From Burkholderia catarinensis (lineage in GTDB: Bacteria > Pseudomonadota > Gammaproteobacteria > Burkholderiales > Burkholderiaceae): DNA of 64,000 nt. The notes under the pieces were generated by a model. That model saw only the letters and a list, made by a program, of their open reading frames with translations, was not told the origin of the DNA and did not search any database. The DNA lies in NCBI RefSeq assembly GCF_001883705.2, contig NZ_MDEQ02000006.1:310001-374000 (forward strand), written 5' to 3'. Positions within the stretch are counted from its first letter, which is position 1. Each line of letters starts with the position of its first letter. Shown here one piece after another: positions 8,992-18,803 of this stretch. A program made the translations under genes and the position numbers.

Positions 8992-9849
8992 TCACAGCAC
9001 CGGCAACACCGCCCGGATATGCTCGGCAAACGCCGCGGTCAGATGCGACGGCCGCTTGCGATCGAACCTGAGCGTGATGCCCACGGCCGGCAACGCCGGC
9101 AACCGCGGATCGCCATTGACGATCGCCAGATCGGCCGGCACCGCCGTCTGCGTCATCACCGCGAACGCCTGCCCCGAGCGCACCAGCGCGATCAGACCCG
9201 CGAGGCTGCTGCTCGCATACGCGACGCGATAATCGCGGCCCGCGCGATGCAACGCATCGCAGGCCGCGATGTGATCGAGCGTATCGGGATCGGAAAGCGC
9301 GAGCGGCAACGGATCGAACTGCGCGGCATCGAGGCCGGGATAACCGATCCAGACCAGTTGCTCGCGGCGGATGACGTCGTCGTTCGAACCGTCGTCCGGC
9401 AGCGAAATCATCGCGAGATCAACCGCCCGCTTGTCGAGATGCTCGAGCAGCCGCGGCGTCGGCCCGCAGACGATTTCGACGATCGCCTGCGGATGCTGGC
9501 TCGAGAACTGCCGCAGCAGCGACGGCAGAAACACGGCGGCGTAATCGTCCGGGCACCCGAACCGGATCGTCCCCGACAGCCCCGTGCCGCACAGGTCGGC
9601 CATCGCCTCGTCGTGCAGCCGCAGGATGCGCTGCGCGTGCACGAGCAGCCGCTCGCCCGGGTGCGTCAGCACCACGCCGCGCCCGGTACGCTGGAACAGC
9701 GGCTGGTCGACGGCCTCCTCGAGCCGCTTCATCTGCTGGCTGAGCGCGGACTGGGTCCGGCCGACGCGCGCGGCCGCGCGGCTGAGCGCGCGCACCTCGG
9801 CGATCACGACGAACGAACGCAGCAGGTCGATTTCAAGCGAAAGCCCCAA
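8992..9849 (-). CDS. dgdR: LysR-family regulator DgdR
   Basis: A 285-residue LysR regulator, read divergently from dgdA. In B. cepacia, dgdR is known to sit divergently next to dgdA and to control 2-methylalanine-inducible decarboxylase synthesis. The helix-turn-helix is at about residues 15-60 (RTQSALSQQMKRLEE), followed by the effector domain. The start is taken as TTG at 9849 because AAAGGAG lies eight bases upstream; an ATG nine codons earlier (9876) has only a poor site but may be the annotated start elsewhere. The 105 bases between the two starts should hold the shared operator. Confidence 0.88.
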   Translation of the reverse strand: MGLSLEIDLLRSFVVIAEVRALSRAAARVGRTQSALSQQMKRLEEAVDQPLFQRTGRGVVLTHPGERLLVHAQRILRLHDEAMADLCGTGLSGTIRFGCPDDYAAVFLPSLLRQFSSQHPQAIVEIVCGPTPRLLEHLDKRAVDLAMISLPDDGSNDDVIRREQLVWIGYPGLDAAQFDPLPLALSDPDTLDHIAACDALHRAGRDYRVAYASSSLAGLIALVRSGQAFAVMTQTAVPADLAIVNGDPRLPALPAVGITLRFDRKRPSHLTAAFAEHIRAVLPVL

Positions 9850-9857
9850 GGTATTAG

Positions 9858-9864
9858 CTCCTTT
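9858..9864 (-). promoter_or_regulatory. Ribosome-binding site fixing a TTG start of dgdR
   Basis: AAAGGAG on the minus strand lies eight bases before TTG 9849. It is inside the frame opened by the upstream ATG at 9876, which itself lacks a good site, and so argues for the TTG start. Confidence 0.6.
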
Positions 9865-9915
9865 TCTATCTTGCATAAGAACTATTCGTTTCCATCAAAC
9901 CAGACGCGCGCCTAG

Positions 9916-11256
<1,341 letters not shown>

Positions 11257-11342
11257 CGGAACGCCAGGCGCAACGCCGCACGCAAACAGCGCACGGCAAG
11301 ATTCGAGCAGGACCAGGCGTGCCGCGCCGCGCGCCTCGAAAC

Positions 11343-12425
11343 CTAGTCAAGCCTCCCGGCCCGAAACACGCTGCGCAATTCGTCATGGTTGTGTACGTTG
11401 AGCCGGCGATAGATCTTGCGAACATGATCGACGACCGTGCTGTCGCGCAGCGCGAAGTCACGCGCGATCTCGCTGTGCGAGCGGCCCAGCACGAGCTGCT
11501 CACAGAGTTCGCGTTGTCTCTCGGTCAGGCCGAACGCGAAACCGAGTCGTTCGACCATCAGCTTGAGCGGCGGAAAGTGTTCGATATAGATCACGATCGC
11601 GGCATCGCGTTGCAACGCGACCTCGTCGGTACATCGATAGGCCTTGAAGCGGAAACGCCCCGCATGGTTGCGACGCTCGAGCGTCGCGGGTGGCGCCGGG
11701 TAGCCGAGCCAGATCCGGTTGATGTTCGACCGCAGCGGCGCGAGCCAGTCCGGCAAGCGTTCGTGATGGTAGAACGCGAGCGGCTCGCCGGTCGCGAGCG
11801 ACAGCATCCGGATGCTGTCTGTGTTGTGCAGCAGGAGCCGGCCATCGTCGTCGACCACCATGACCGCGGACTGGCTGCATTCCGATTCGTGAAGCGTTGG
11901 CTTCACGGGCCGCGACAGCGCATGGGCAAGATGCCGTGCCACGGGTTCGATGTCGCGATGGTTCTTTTCCGAGAACGGACGACAGCCTGATGCGCGCGAC
12001 AGCAGCAGGCTGCCCCAGCCGCGCGTGCCGTCCGTCGCGGTCAGCTCGAGACAGTGGCGCATCGACATCGGCCGCCACAGGTCCGCATACATCTCGCTCG
12101 ACAGCAATGCATCGTCGTAGTGCGCGCTGTTGTCGAAACCGCGCCCGCGGCGCATCGCATCGGGAAACGAGATGCCCAGCACCTCCTGACAGGAAGTGTT
12201 GTGGATGTTCGCGAAATACGCCGGCAATAACGTGTAGACCACATCGTTTTCGCTGCACACGTCCGACACTGCGTAGTGCTCGTCGGCATAGAGGAACATG
12301 CCCCAATCGGCACCAACGATGTGCCGGGTCGCCTCAATCACATGAGGAATGACGAGGTGAGGCTCGACGGCAAGCGAACAGAGCCGACGAATATGACTCG
12401 CAAGCGCGACGTGTTTGTCAGACAT
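11343..12425 (-). CDS. LuxR-family transcriptional regulator
   Basis: A 360-residue regulator. The C-terminus holds a LuxR helix-turn-helix at about residues 290-350 (GLTERQRELCEQLVLGRSHS and the following recognition helix). The N-terminal 270 residues look like GAF- and PAS-type sensor folds, with several Cys and His residues but no receiver-domain Asp motif, so this is not a standard response regulator. The start at 12425 is chosen for GAGGAG eight bases upstream; the longer frame adds 71 residues without family character. It is convergent with dgdA and apparently monocistronic. Signal and targets are unknown. Confidence 0.8.
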   Translation of the reverse strand: MSDKHVALASHIRRLCSLAVEPHLVIPHVIEATRHIVGADWGMFLYADEHYAVSDVCSENDVVYTLLPAYFANIHNTSCQEVLGISFPDAMRRGRGFDNSAHYDDALLSSEMYADLWRPMSMRHCLELTATDGTRGWGSLLLSRASGCRPFSEKNHRDIEPVARHLAHALSRPVKPTLHESECSQSAVMVVDDDGRLLLHNTDSIRMLSLATGEPLAFYHHERLPDWLAPLRSNINRIWLGYPAPPATLERRNHAGRFRFKAYRCTDEVALQRDAAIVIYIEHFPPLKLMVERLGFAFGLTERQRELCEQLVLGRSHSEIARDFALRDSTVVDHVRKIYRRLNVHNHDELRSVFRAGRLD

Positions 12426-12987
12426 GAATGCGCTCCTCGAACATGCACCGGATTCGCGCGCGGGCCGGGGCGAGACGCTCGACTTCACACGTTCCGCGAT
12501 GTCTGTCGAGTTTAGCCATCCCACATGACAAAGACGGCAATTGCCCCCTTTCAATAGGGCGTTAAACCGGCATGTGGGCTCTATCATTCCGCCATTCCGG
12601 CTGCATTTGCGTGACGAACCCACTGCTGCGTTCGGCATGCGGGATTTGTCCGGCGCGATGCAATTGCGGCGGAATGACCCGATTCGCGATGCGCGAGTAA
12701 AACGCGCACAAGACGACTCGACACGCGCGACAGAACCATGGCGAGAATCTGCGCATGCCGATGCGTCAGTCGTCGGAAAACCTTGGGAATTGCCGGGGGA
12801 GGATCGACGTTACGCGTGCGGGCGTCGACAGGCGCAGGCCTGTCGACCACGGATGCCGGCACGTCGCGCGTCACGATGCAGGTGAGCGCGCCGAAAGCAG
12901 CCGTATGCACGCGGAGTGTCGACATACGCGGACGATACGGAATCCGCGTCATTGTTGTTGCATCGCTTTTTCATGTGAGGTGCCACG
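12426..12987. other. Gene-free interval between LuxR and DUF4148 genes
   Basis: No gene is supported in these 562 bases; overlapping frames on both strands are Arg-rich shadows. The interval should hold promoters for the leftward regulator and the rightward DUF4148 gene. It contains one perfect 10-bp inverted repeat (12824-12847), described separately. Confidence 0.45.
12824..12847. repeat. Perfect 10-bp inverted repeat
   Basis: GTCGACAGGC and GCCTGTCGAC flank a 4-base loop GCAG. No T-tract follows on either strand. It lies 141 bases before the DUF4148 start and could be an RNA hairpin in that gene's leader or a protein-binding palindrome. Confidence 0.5.
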
Positions 12988-13260
12988 ATGAAGAGCATGT
13001 ACAAGGCGGCACTGGCCGTCATTTGTGTGTTGGGTGCGTCGGGTCTCGCCCGGGCTCAGGACGATGGCGCCGCGGCAGCGTCGAGCAAGCCGTCCGACTC
13101 GGCGATCAGCACGACGTCGATGGGCAGCATGCCCAGCGCCGGTTCGCAGGCGGGTGGGCCGACCGGGCTCACGCGCGCGCAAGTCAAGGAGGAATACTTG
13201 CGTATGCAGAAGTCGGGGGAACTCCAGCGTCTCAACGAGCTGTATGGCGGCGGCCAGTAG
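12988..13260 (+). CDS. Small exported DUF4148 protein
   Basis: A 90-residue protein with a signal peptide (residues 1 to about 23, ending LARAQ), a low-complexity Ser/Ala/Gly linker and a C-terminal motif LTRAQVKEEYLRMQKSGEL that matches the DUF4148 family, small periplasmic proteins abundant in Burkholderia. The start is supported by GAGGTG seven bases upstream. It is monocistronic. A second, better-conserved member lies at 53848-54150. The function of the family is unknown. Confidence 0.82.
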   Translation: MKSMYKAALAVICVLGASGLARAQDDGAAAASSKPSDSAISTTSMGSMPSAGSQAGGPTGLTRAQVKEEYLRMQKSGELQRLNELYGGGQ

Positions 13261-13392
13261 CAGTGGGGGTCCGGCTCGGCATGGTCGCCCGTGTATCGGG
13301 TGGAGTCGCGATGGCGCGACCATGCACGGCCGACGGATAGACGGCGAGCAGAAGCGCTCCCGGCGTTCTTTCATGCCGAGCGCGACATGCTG

Positions 13393-13418
13393 AAAAGCAC
13401 GGACCGCATCCGTCCGTG
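13393..13418 (-). terminator. Intrinsic terminator of the leftward SDR gene
   Basis: On the minus strand CACGGAC and GTCCGTG form a 7-bp stem with a 7-base loop, followed by CTTTTC. It lies about 105 bases past the SDR stop, beyond a livF remnant. Confidence 0.5.
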
Positions 13419-13455
13419 ATACATGCACGGACGTGCAGGCCGGCGGCATCCTGCA

Positions 13456-13521
13456 TCACTCGCGCAAACAAGCCTGCTTGATCCGGTCGTTGGCAAGCAG
13501 ATTCGCGCCCAGGTCGGCGAG
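13456..13521 (-). pseudogene. Remnant of a livF C-terminus
   Basis: Read on the minus strand, 21 codons plus a TGA stop give a peptide containing LGANLLANDRIKQA. It matches the last 21 residues of the complete livF at 20857-21558 at 17 positions. DNA similarity continues past the stop (13434-13455 against 20835-20856) into one arm of the terminator hairpin of that operon. No start, Walker motifs or signature remain. It abuts the SDR stop by two bases. It is therefore a fragment of a second LIV-type ATPase gene, or of a copy of the local one. Confidence 0.75.
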
Positions 13522-13523
13522 CC

Positions 13524-14273
13524 TCAGCCTGCTTCGGCCGCCCATGCTTCGGCATCGGCGCCGGCCGGGATGCGCAGCGGGCACGACGGATCGGTCGCCG
13601 CGCGCCACACGGCTTCGGCGACGTCCCGCGCATGCGTGATCGGCGCGGATTCGTCGCGTATGCGCGCAAAGGCCGCCGCGGCAAATTCCGCATAAGCTTC
13701 GTGCTCGAAGCCGTGCATGTACGCTCGCGCGTTGTCGGCGAAACGCGTGTCGGGCGCGCGGCCCGGCAGCACGAGGCGCGCACGCACGCCGAACGGTTCG
13801 AGTTCGAGCGCCATCGATTCGGTGTACGCATTGACCGCCGCCTTGCTGGCGCGATAGGCGCCGAGCAGCGGCAGCGCCTTCAGCGTGACGCTCGACGTGA
13901 CGTTCACGACCACGCCGGCCCCGCGCTGGCGAAACTGCGGCAGCACCGCTTGCGTGACCGCCATCGTGCCGATCGTGTTGGTCTCGAACAGCGCGCGCAC
14001 CGTGTCGAGCGGCGCCAGTTCGGCCGGTGCGGCCGCGCCGAAACCCGCATTGTTGACGAGTACGTCGATCGGGCCGGCGGCGTCGATCGCCGCCCGGATG
14101 CTGTCGGGGTTCGTGACATCGAGCGCCAGCACGCGCAGGTGCTCCGACGGCGGCAGGACGTCCTCGCGCGGCGTGCGCATCGTCGCGACGACCTGCCAGT
14201 CGCGGGCCAGGAAATGGCGGGCGATCTCGAGGCCGAAGCCGGACGAACAGCCAGTGATCAATACGGTCTTCAT
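13524..14273 (-). CDS. Short-chain dehydrogenase/reductase
   Basis: A 249-residue NAD(P)-dependent oxidoreductase of the classical SDR family. The cofactor motif is TGCSSGFG (residues 8-15), NNAG is at about 84-87, and the catalytic Ser, YRASK Tyr and Lys are at about 136-153. The start at 14273 has AGGAG about seven bases upstream. The gene is divergent from an AraC regulator, with 102 bases between them holding a palindrome, which suggests control by that regulator. The substrate is not evident. Confidence 0.85.
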   Translation of the reverse strand: MKTVLITGCSSGFGLEIARHFLARDWQVVATMRTPREDVLPPSEHLRVLALDVTNPDSIRAAIDAAGPIDVLVNNAGFGAAAPAELAPLDTVRALFETNTIGTMAVTQAVLPQFRQRGAGVVVNVTSSVTLKALPLLGAYRASKAAVNAYTESMALELEPFGVRARLVLPGRAPDTRFADNARAYMHGFEHEAYAEFAAAAFARIRDESAPITHARDVAEAVWRAATDPSCPLRIPAGADAEAWAAEAG

Positions 14274-14342
14274 GCGAACTCCTGTGAGTGTGTTGGGCAT
14301 GTGTTCGTACGATAGATGGCCGGATCCGTATTCGCTACAATC

Positions 14343-14357
14343 GAAAATCCGATTTTC
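14343..14357. promoter_or_regulatory. Candidate operator between SDR and AraC genes
   Basis: GAAAATC-C-GATTTTC is a perfect palindrome with 7-bp arms. It begins one base after a possible -10 box TACAAT (14336-14341) for the rightward gene, where a bound protein would block transcription, and lies 18 bases before the AraC start. Confidence 0.5.
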
Positions 14358-14375
14358 TTTTGCGAGAGTCCGGCG

Positions 14376-15293
14376 ATGATCGATCCGTTAGCCGAGGTCG
14401 TGACGCTGCTGCAGCCGAGCATGCGGTATTCCAAGCTCGTTCACGGCGCGAGCCCCTGGCGCATCAGCCGGACGGTCGCCGGCGAGCCGTTCTATTGCGC
14501 GGTCCTGGATGGCGGGTGCCGGGTCGCGATCGACGGGCATGCGCCGATCGAGCTGCTGCCCGGCGATTTCGTGCTGATTCCGGCTGCCCACGGCGTCGCG
14601 ATATCCAGTCTCGAACTGCCGCCACCGGGCGTCGAAACGGCCGCGCCGGTCGCGCTCGACAACGGCGAATACCGGATCGGCGACGCCGGCCGCCCGGTCG
14701 ACACGCGCATGATGGCCGGCAACTGCAGCTTCAGTTCGCCCGACGCGGCGCTGCTGGTGTCGCTGCTGCCGCAATTCGTGCACGTGCGCGACGAACCGCG
14801 CCTGACCACGCTCGTGCAACTGGTGCGGGACGAATCACGCGCGCAGCGGCCGGCGCGCGAACTCGTGCTGTCGCGCCTCGTGGAAGTGCTGCTGATCGAG
14901 GCATTGCGGTTCTCGGCCGGCACGGGCGCATCGCCCGGCCTCGTGCGCGGCCTCGCCGACAGCCGTCTCGCCGCCGCGATCCGCGGGATGCACGAACGCC
15001 CCGCGTACCCGTGGACGGTCGTCGAGCTCGCGAAGGAAGCCGCGCTGTCGCGTTCGACCTTCTTCGAACGCTTCAGCCGCGCGATCGGCGTCGCGCCGAT
15101 GGAATACCTGCTCACGTGGCGCATGGCGCTCGCGAAAAACCTGCTCCGCCGCGACGAGGGCCGCATCGCGGAGATTGCCGGGCGCGTCGGCTACAGTTCC
15201 GCGAGCACCTTCAGCGTCGCGTTCACGCGGCACGTCGGCCGGCCGCCCGCGCAATATGCGCGCGACGAACGGGCGGCGGCGAGCGACGAATGA
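14376..15293 (+). CDS. AraC-family regulator with N-terminal cupin domain
   Basis: A 305-residue regulator. Residues about 20-180 look like the cupin-type AraC N-domain (ELLPGDFVLIPAAHGV), and the C-terminal 100 residues form the double helix-turn-helix (LAKEAALSRSTFFERFSRAI and later the GYSSASTFSVAFTRHVGRPP signature). The ATG at 14376 replaces a longer frame whose 20 extra residues run through the promoter region. It is divergent from the SDR gene, a common arrangement in which the AraC protein activates the oxidoreductase in response to an unknown aldehyde or ketone. Confidence 0.85.
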   Translation: MIDPLAEVVTLLQPSMRYSKLVHGASPWRISRTVAGEPFYCAVLDGGCRVAIDGHAPIELLPGDFVLIPAAHGVAISSLELPPPGVETAAPVALDNGEYRIGDAGRPVDTRMMAGNCSFSSPDAALLVSLLPQFVHVRDEPRLTTLVQLVRDESRAQRPARELVLSRLVEVLLIEALRFSAGTGASPGLVRGLADSRLAAAIRGMHERPAYPWTVVELAKEAALSRSTFFERFSRAIGVAPMEYLLTWRMALAKNLLRRDEGRIAEIAGRVGYSSASTFSVAFTRHVGRPPAQYARDERAAASDE

Positions 15294-15366
15294 ACCGCGC
15301 CCGCCACCGCCATCCCGCGACCTGCGTACACTACCGGTCACGCAAAGACGACACGCGAGGCAGCCG

Positions 15367-16224
15367 ATGACGAAAGCGGCAAAGGCCCCCGGCACGACCG
15401 ATCACTGGCTCGTCGCGCGGCGCGATCAGGAAACCGGCATCGAAAGCCTGCATGCGCATTTCAACGGCCATGCGTACGACGCGCACGATCACGACGACAT
15501 GCTGGTCGGCTTCACCGAACAGGGCGTGCAACGCTTTCAGTGCCACCGTTCGCTGCATACGAGCGTGCCGGGCCGCGCGATCCTGATCGAGCCGGGTGCG
15601 ATGCACGACGGCTACGCGCCCGAAGCCGGCGGCTTCACCTACGGGATGCTGTACCTGCCGCAAGCGTGGGTCGAGCGCGCCGCGCGCCGGCTGGGTCTGC
15701 CGGGGCTCGGCAGCGTCGAAGCCGCGTTCGGCCACACGCTCGTCGACGATCGCGGCCTGGTCGACGCGATCCGGAGTGCATTTTTTGCGATCCACGGCAA
15801 CGAAGGCCGGCTCGCGCGCGACCAGACGCTCGACCGCCTGCTGACGCGGCTCGGCAGCCAACTGGGCAGCCCACTCGCGCTGGAAAGCGGCGTCGTGCCG
15901 CCCGCGATCGCGCGCGTGCGCGATCTGCTGCATGCGCAGATGGACGGCAACCTCGGGCTCGACGAGCTGGCCAGCGTCGCCGGGATCGACCGCTTCCGGC
16001 TGACGCGGCTGTTCCAGCGCGCGTTCGGCACGTCGCCGCACGCGTACCTGGTACGCTTGCGGCTGCGTGCCGCGCGCCGGCTGCTGGCGGCCGGCCGCAC
16101 GCCCGCGCAGGCGGCCGCGGACGTCGGCTTCGCCGACCAGAGCCACCTGGGCCGCTGGTTCCGCCGCGCGTACCGGATCACGCCGGCCGCCTACCGGCAA
16201 CTGTGCACAAACGTTCCAGACTGA
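15367..16224 (+). CDS. AraC-family regulator (AraC ligand-binding type)
   Basis: A 285-residue regulator. An N-terminal cupin-like sensor domain (HDHDDMLVGF, about 39-48) is followed by a C-terminal AraC DNA-binding domain (LASVAGIDRFRLTRLFQRAF, then VGFADQSHLGRWFRRAYRIT). The ATG at 15367 is chosen because the longer frame overlaps the preceding AraC gene in a different frame and is Arg/Pro-rich. A DUF2000 gene begins 44 bases downstream on the same strand and is probably co-transcribed. Confidence 0.82.
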   Translation: MTKAAKAPGTTDHWLVARRDQETGIESLHAHFNGHAYDAHDHDDMLVGFTEQGVQRFQCHRSLHTSVPGRAILIEPGAMHDGYAPEAGGFTYGMLYLPQAWVERAARRLGLPGLGSVEAAFGHTLVDDRGLVDAIRSAFFAIHGNEGRLARDQTLDRLLTRLGSQLGSPLALESGVVPPAIARVRDLLHAQMDGNLGLDELASVAGIDRFRLTRLFQRAFGTSPHAYLVRLRLRAARRLLAAGRTPAQAAADVGFADQSHLGRWFRRAYRITPAAYRQLCTNVPD

Positions 16225-16268
16225 TCGCGCGCGGCATCCGATCATCGGGGCTCCAACAAGGAGCAAGC

Positions 16269-16676
16269 ATGTTCGATACCAAAGTGGCGCTGATCGTGCG
16301 CGACGATCTCGCAGCGTGGCAGAAACTCAACGTGGTCGCGTTTCTCGCGACCGGCGTCGCGGCCGAGGCGCCCGACGCGCTCGGCGAGCCTTACGAGGAT
16401 GCGGCGGGACGCCGCTACGGCCGCATGCTGGGCCAGCCGATGCTGGTGTTCGCGTCCGACTTGAACGGGCTACAGGCCGCGCACCGGCAGGCGCTGTCGC
16501 GCGAACTCACGATCGTGCCCTACGTGCACGCGATGTTTTCGACCGGGCACGACGTGGCCAACCGTGAAGTGTTTCGTGCCGGAGATGCGGAGAATCTCGA
16601 TCTCGTCGGCCTCGCGCTGCACGGGCCGAAGAAGGCTGTCGACAAGGCGGTGAAGGGGCTGGCGTTGCATGCGTGA
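16269..16676 (+). CDS. DUF2000-family protein
   Basis: A 135-residue cytoplasmic protein matching DUF2000: it opens DTKVALIVRDDLAAWQKLNV and has a conserved central segment (GRMLGQPMLVFA). The start at 16269 has AAGGAGCAAGC just upstream. DUF2000 proteins are small alpha/beta proteins often found next to AraC regulators, as here; their biochemical role is not established. It may be a target or partner of the preceding regulator. Confidence 0.75.
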   Translation: MFDTKVALIVRDDLAAWQKLNVVAFLATGVAAEAPDALGEPYEDAAGRRYGRMLGQPMLVFASDLNGLQAAHRQALSRELTIVPYVHAMFSTGHDVANREVFRAGDAENLDLVGLALHGPKKAVDKAVKGLALHA

Positions 16677-16850
16677 CGCACCATCGTTTCGAGCCCGTTC
16701 GACCGGCAAACCGAATGTCTGCGGAAGTGTCGCCGATTTTGTATCGATTCGGATGGATTGCTCGGATGCAGCTTATTTGACGACGATCGGAGCCGATTTG
16801 ACTACACATTAACTGCGATCGGCATGCATCCCGCCCGCGCTACCAGCGCA

Positions 16851-17774
16851 TCAGCGGCCGGCCGCCTTCATTTCCGCCCGCCGCGCCCGCGCGGGCCGCT
16901 CGACGTGCTTGCCGGCCAGCCACACACCGATCGCGACCACGACGATGCCGAGATAGGTCGTCACCTCGATCCTGTTGCCGAACATCCACGCGGCCCATAT
17001 CAGCGTCACCGGCGGTTCGAGATAGACGAGGGTCGCCACGCGCGTCGCCGGCATGCGCTTGAGCAGCGCCCACAACGACAGGTAAGCGATGAAGGTCGCG
17101 AACACCGTCAACCACACGACCGACACCCACACGTTCGGCTGCGTCGGCACATGCAGCTCGCCCGTGACGAGCCCGCATGCCGCGAACAGCACGAGGCTGA
17201 CGCAACCCTGCACGAACAGCGGCAGGAACAGCCCGTCCTCGTTGCTGCGCGCGGCCGTCAGTGCGCGGCGCCGCTGATAGATCGTCGCGATCGACAGCCC
17301 CAGCGCGGACACCAGCGGGAGCAGGTACATGACGAACCCGACCGACCCGGCCGGCAGCGCATATTGCCCGCCGATCACGATGCCCACGCCGACGAACCCG
17401 ACGACGAGCCCGGCCCACTGGCGCGCCCCACTGCGCTCGCTGCCTTCCAGCGACGTCATCGCCGCCGTGATGAGCGGCTGCAACGCCGCGACGATCGCGG
17501 CGATGCCCGGCGGCAGCCCATGCTGAATCGCGACGTACACGCAGCTCAGATAGAGAAACTGCGACAGGAAGCCGATCACCGCGTGATAGCGGAGTTTTTC
17601 CAGCGTCAGGCGCCCGAGCTGCCGGTTGAGGACGATCGCCAGACAGAGCGTGACGAGCAGGAAGCGCCAGAACAGCAGGTTGAACGCGCCGGCCGTCTCC
17701 GCGCCGAGCTTGGCGCCGATGAAGCCGGAACTCCACGACAACACAAAAACGAACTGGAGCAGGAATAGCTGCAT
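16851..17774 (-). CDS. EamA-family (DMT superfamily) transporter
   Basis: A 307-residue inner-membrane protein with ten hydrophobic helices arranged as two EamA repeats (about residues 5-140 and 150-290). The first begins FVFVLSWSSGFIGAKLGAET and the second carries EPPVTLIWAAWMFG, both typical of the family. DMT transporters usually export amino acids or small metabolites. It starts 13 bases after the oxygenase stop and is the last gene of the methyltransferase/oxygenase operon, so it is a likely exporter of that operon's product. The ligand is unknown. Confidence 0.82.
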   Translation of the reverse strand: MQLFLLQFVFVLSWSSGFIGAKLGAETAGAFNLLFWRFLLVTLCLAIVLNRQLGRLTLEKLRYHAVIGFLSQFLYLSCVYVAIQHGLPPGIAAIVAALQPLITAAMTSLEGSERSGARQWAGLVVGFVGVGIVIGGQYALPAGSVGFVMYLLPLVSALGLSIATIYQRRRALTAARSNEDGLFLPLFVQGCVSLVLFAACGLVTGELHVPTQPNVWVSVVWLTVFATFIAYLSLWALLKRMPATRVATLVYLEPPVTLIWAAWMFGNRIEVTTYLGIVVVAIGVWLAGKHVERPARARRAEMKAAGR

Positions 17775-17787
17775 GGGGCGACGGCTC

Positions 17788-18774
17788 TCAGAAGGTGGCC
17801 GGGGACAGGCGCTGGTCGTTCAGATCCTCGGGCCGGATCGGTTCGAGCCCCAGGCGACGGTACTGCAGTTCGGCGTCGTCCTTGAGGGCGCGCTGCAGCG
17901 CCAGCCAGTTGACGATGGTGCGCGGAATGCCGTCGTCCGACGCGAGATGCCAGAACCCGTTGTCGTCCTCGCGCGTGGTCGGGCAATGAAACGACAGCAC
18001 CAGCGACATGCGGCGCCCGGCCTCGACCGGTTCGACGCCATGGAACAGCTTGCTGCCGTAGATGAGCAGCGCGTCGCCCGCGTTGTCCAGATTCGCGGTC
18101 TTCACGTGCCGGCGCGCCCGATCGTGGCGGTCGAACGTCTCCGTGGTCGATTCGTAGAACAGAAAGTTGCCGCCCTCGTAGTCGGCGCGATCCGACAGCA
18201 CGATGTTCAGCACGAAACTGGTGCCGTCGGTGTGCCACATGCCCAGCTGTTCCTTGCCGTCGCGCTGGTTCGTCGGATAGTAGTAGTTGAACTGCGAGCG
18301 CGCATTGACCATCGGATACGGGATCAACGGCACACCGGCGAGACGCGACACCCGCAGCAGGAACGCGCGATCGCGCATCATGTCGTCGATGAAGCGCGAG
18401 CGATTCGTCACGGCACGCACCCGCTTCGAGATGATCCAGTTGCTGCTCGACGCGCTGCGCTCCAGCGCGCGGCCGATCTCGCGCAATGCGTCGACCGCTT
18501 CGTCGGAAAACAATCCGCGCAGATGACACACTGCGTTCAACGAATCCGAGCGCGTGCCGCGCATCGGCACATCGCGATAGCCGAGATCGTCGAGGTTGCG
18601 GCGGTATCGCACCTCGTAGCCGTCGCGCAGGCAGGCGCTCGTCCAGCGCATCGGTTCCGTCGACGCGTCCAGCGCGCCTCCGACGTTCACGCCGCCGGAC
18701 AGCGACGTCTGCAGCGCAAGCCTGACCCGATCGAACCCTCGCGCAAACACCGGCAATGCATTTCCCTTGTTCAT
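17788..18774 (-). CDS. 2-Oxoglutarate/Fe(II)-dependent oxygenase
   Basis: A 328-residue enzyme. The iron-binding facial triad is visible as His181-x-Asp183 (MWHTDGTSF) and His245 (LFHGVEPV), with Arg254 or Arg255 (GRRMSLVLSFH) placed to bind 2-oxoglutarate. Spacing and motifs fit the prolyl-hydroxylase-like 2OG-Fe(II) fold. The 180 residues before the triad include no signal peptide. It begins 29 bases after the EgtD-like methyltransferase and 13 bases before the EamA exporter. The likely reaction is hydroxylation, desaturation or cyclisation of the methylated amino acid; the substrate is inferred only from context. Confidence 0.8.
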   Translation of the reverse strand: MNKGNALPVFARGFDRVRLALQTSLSGGVNVGGALDASTEPMRWTSACLRDGYEVRYRRNLDDLGYRDVPMRGTRSDSLNAVCHLRGLFSDEAVDALREIGRALERSASSSNWIISKRVRAVTNRSRFIDDMMRDRAFLLRVSRLAGVPLIPYPMVNARSQFNYYYPTNQRDGKEQLGMWHTDGTSFVLNIVLSDRADYEGGNFLFYESTTETFDRHDRARRHVKTANLDNAGDALLIYGSKLFHGVEPVEAGRRMSLVLSFHCPTTREDDNGFWHLASDDGIPRTIVNWLALQRALKDDAELQYRRLGLEPIRPEDLNDQRLSPATF

Positions 18775-18803
18775 CGCGCGCCTCGCTGTCGTCGATTCGC
18801 CAC

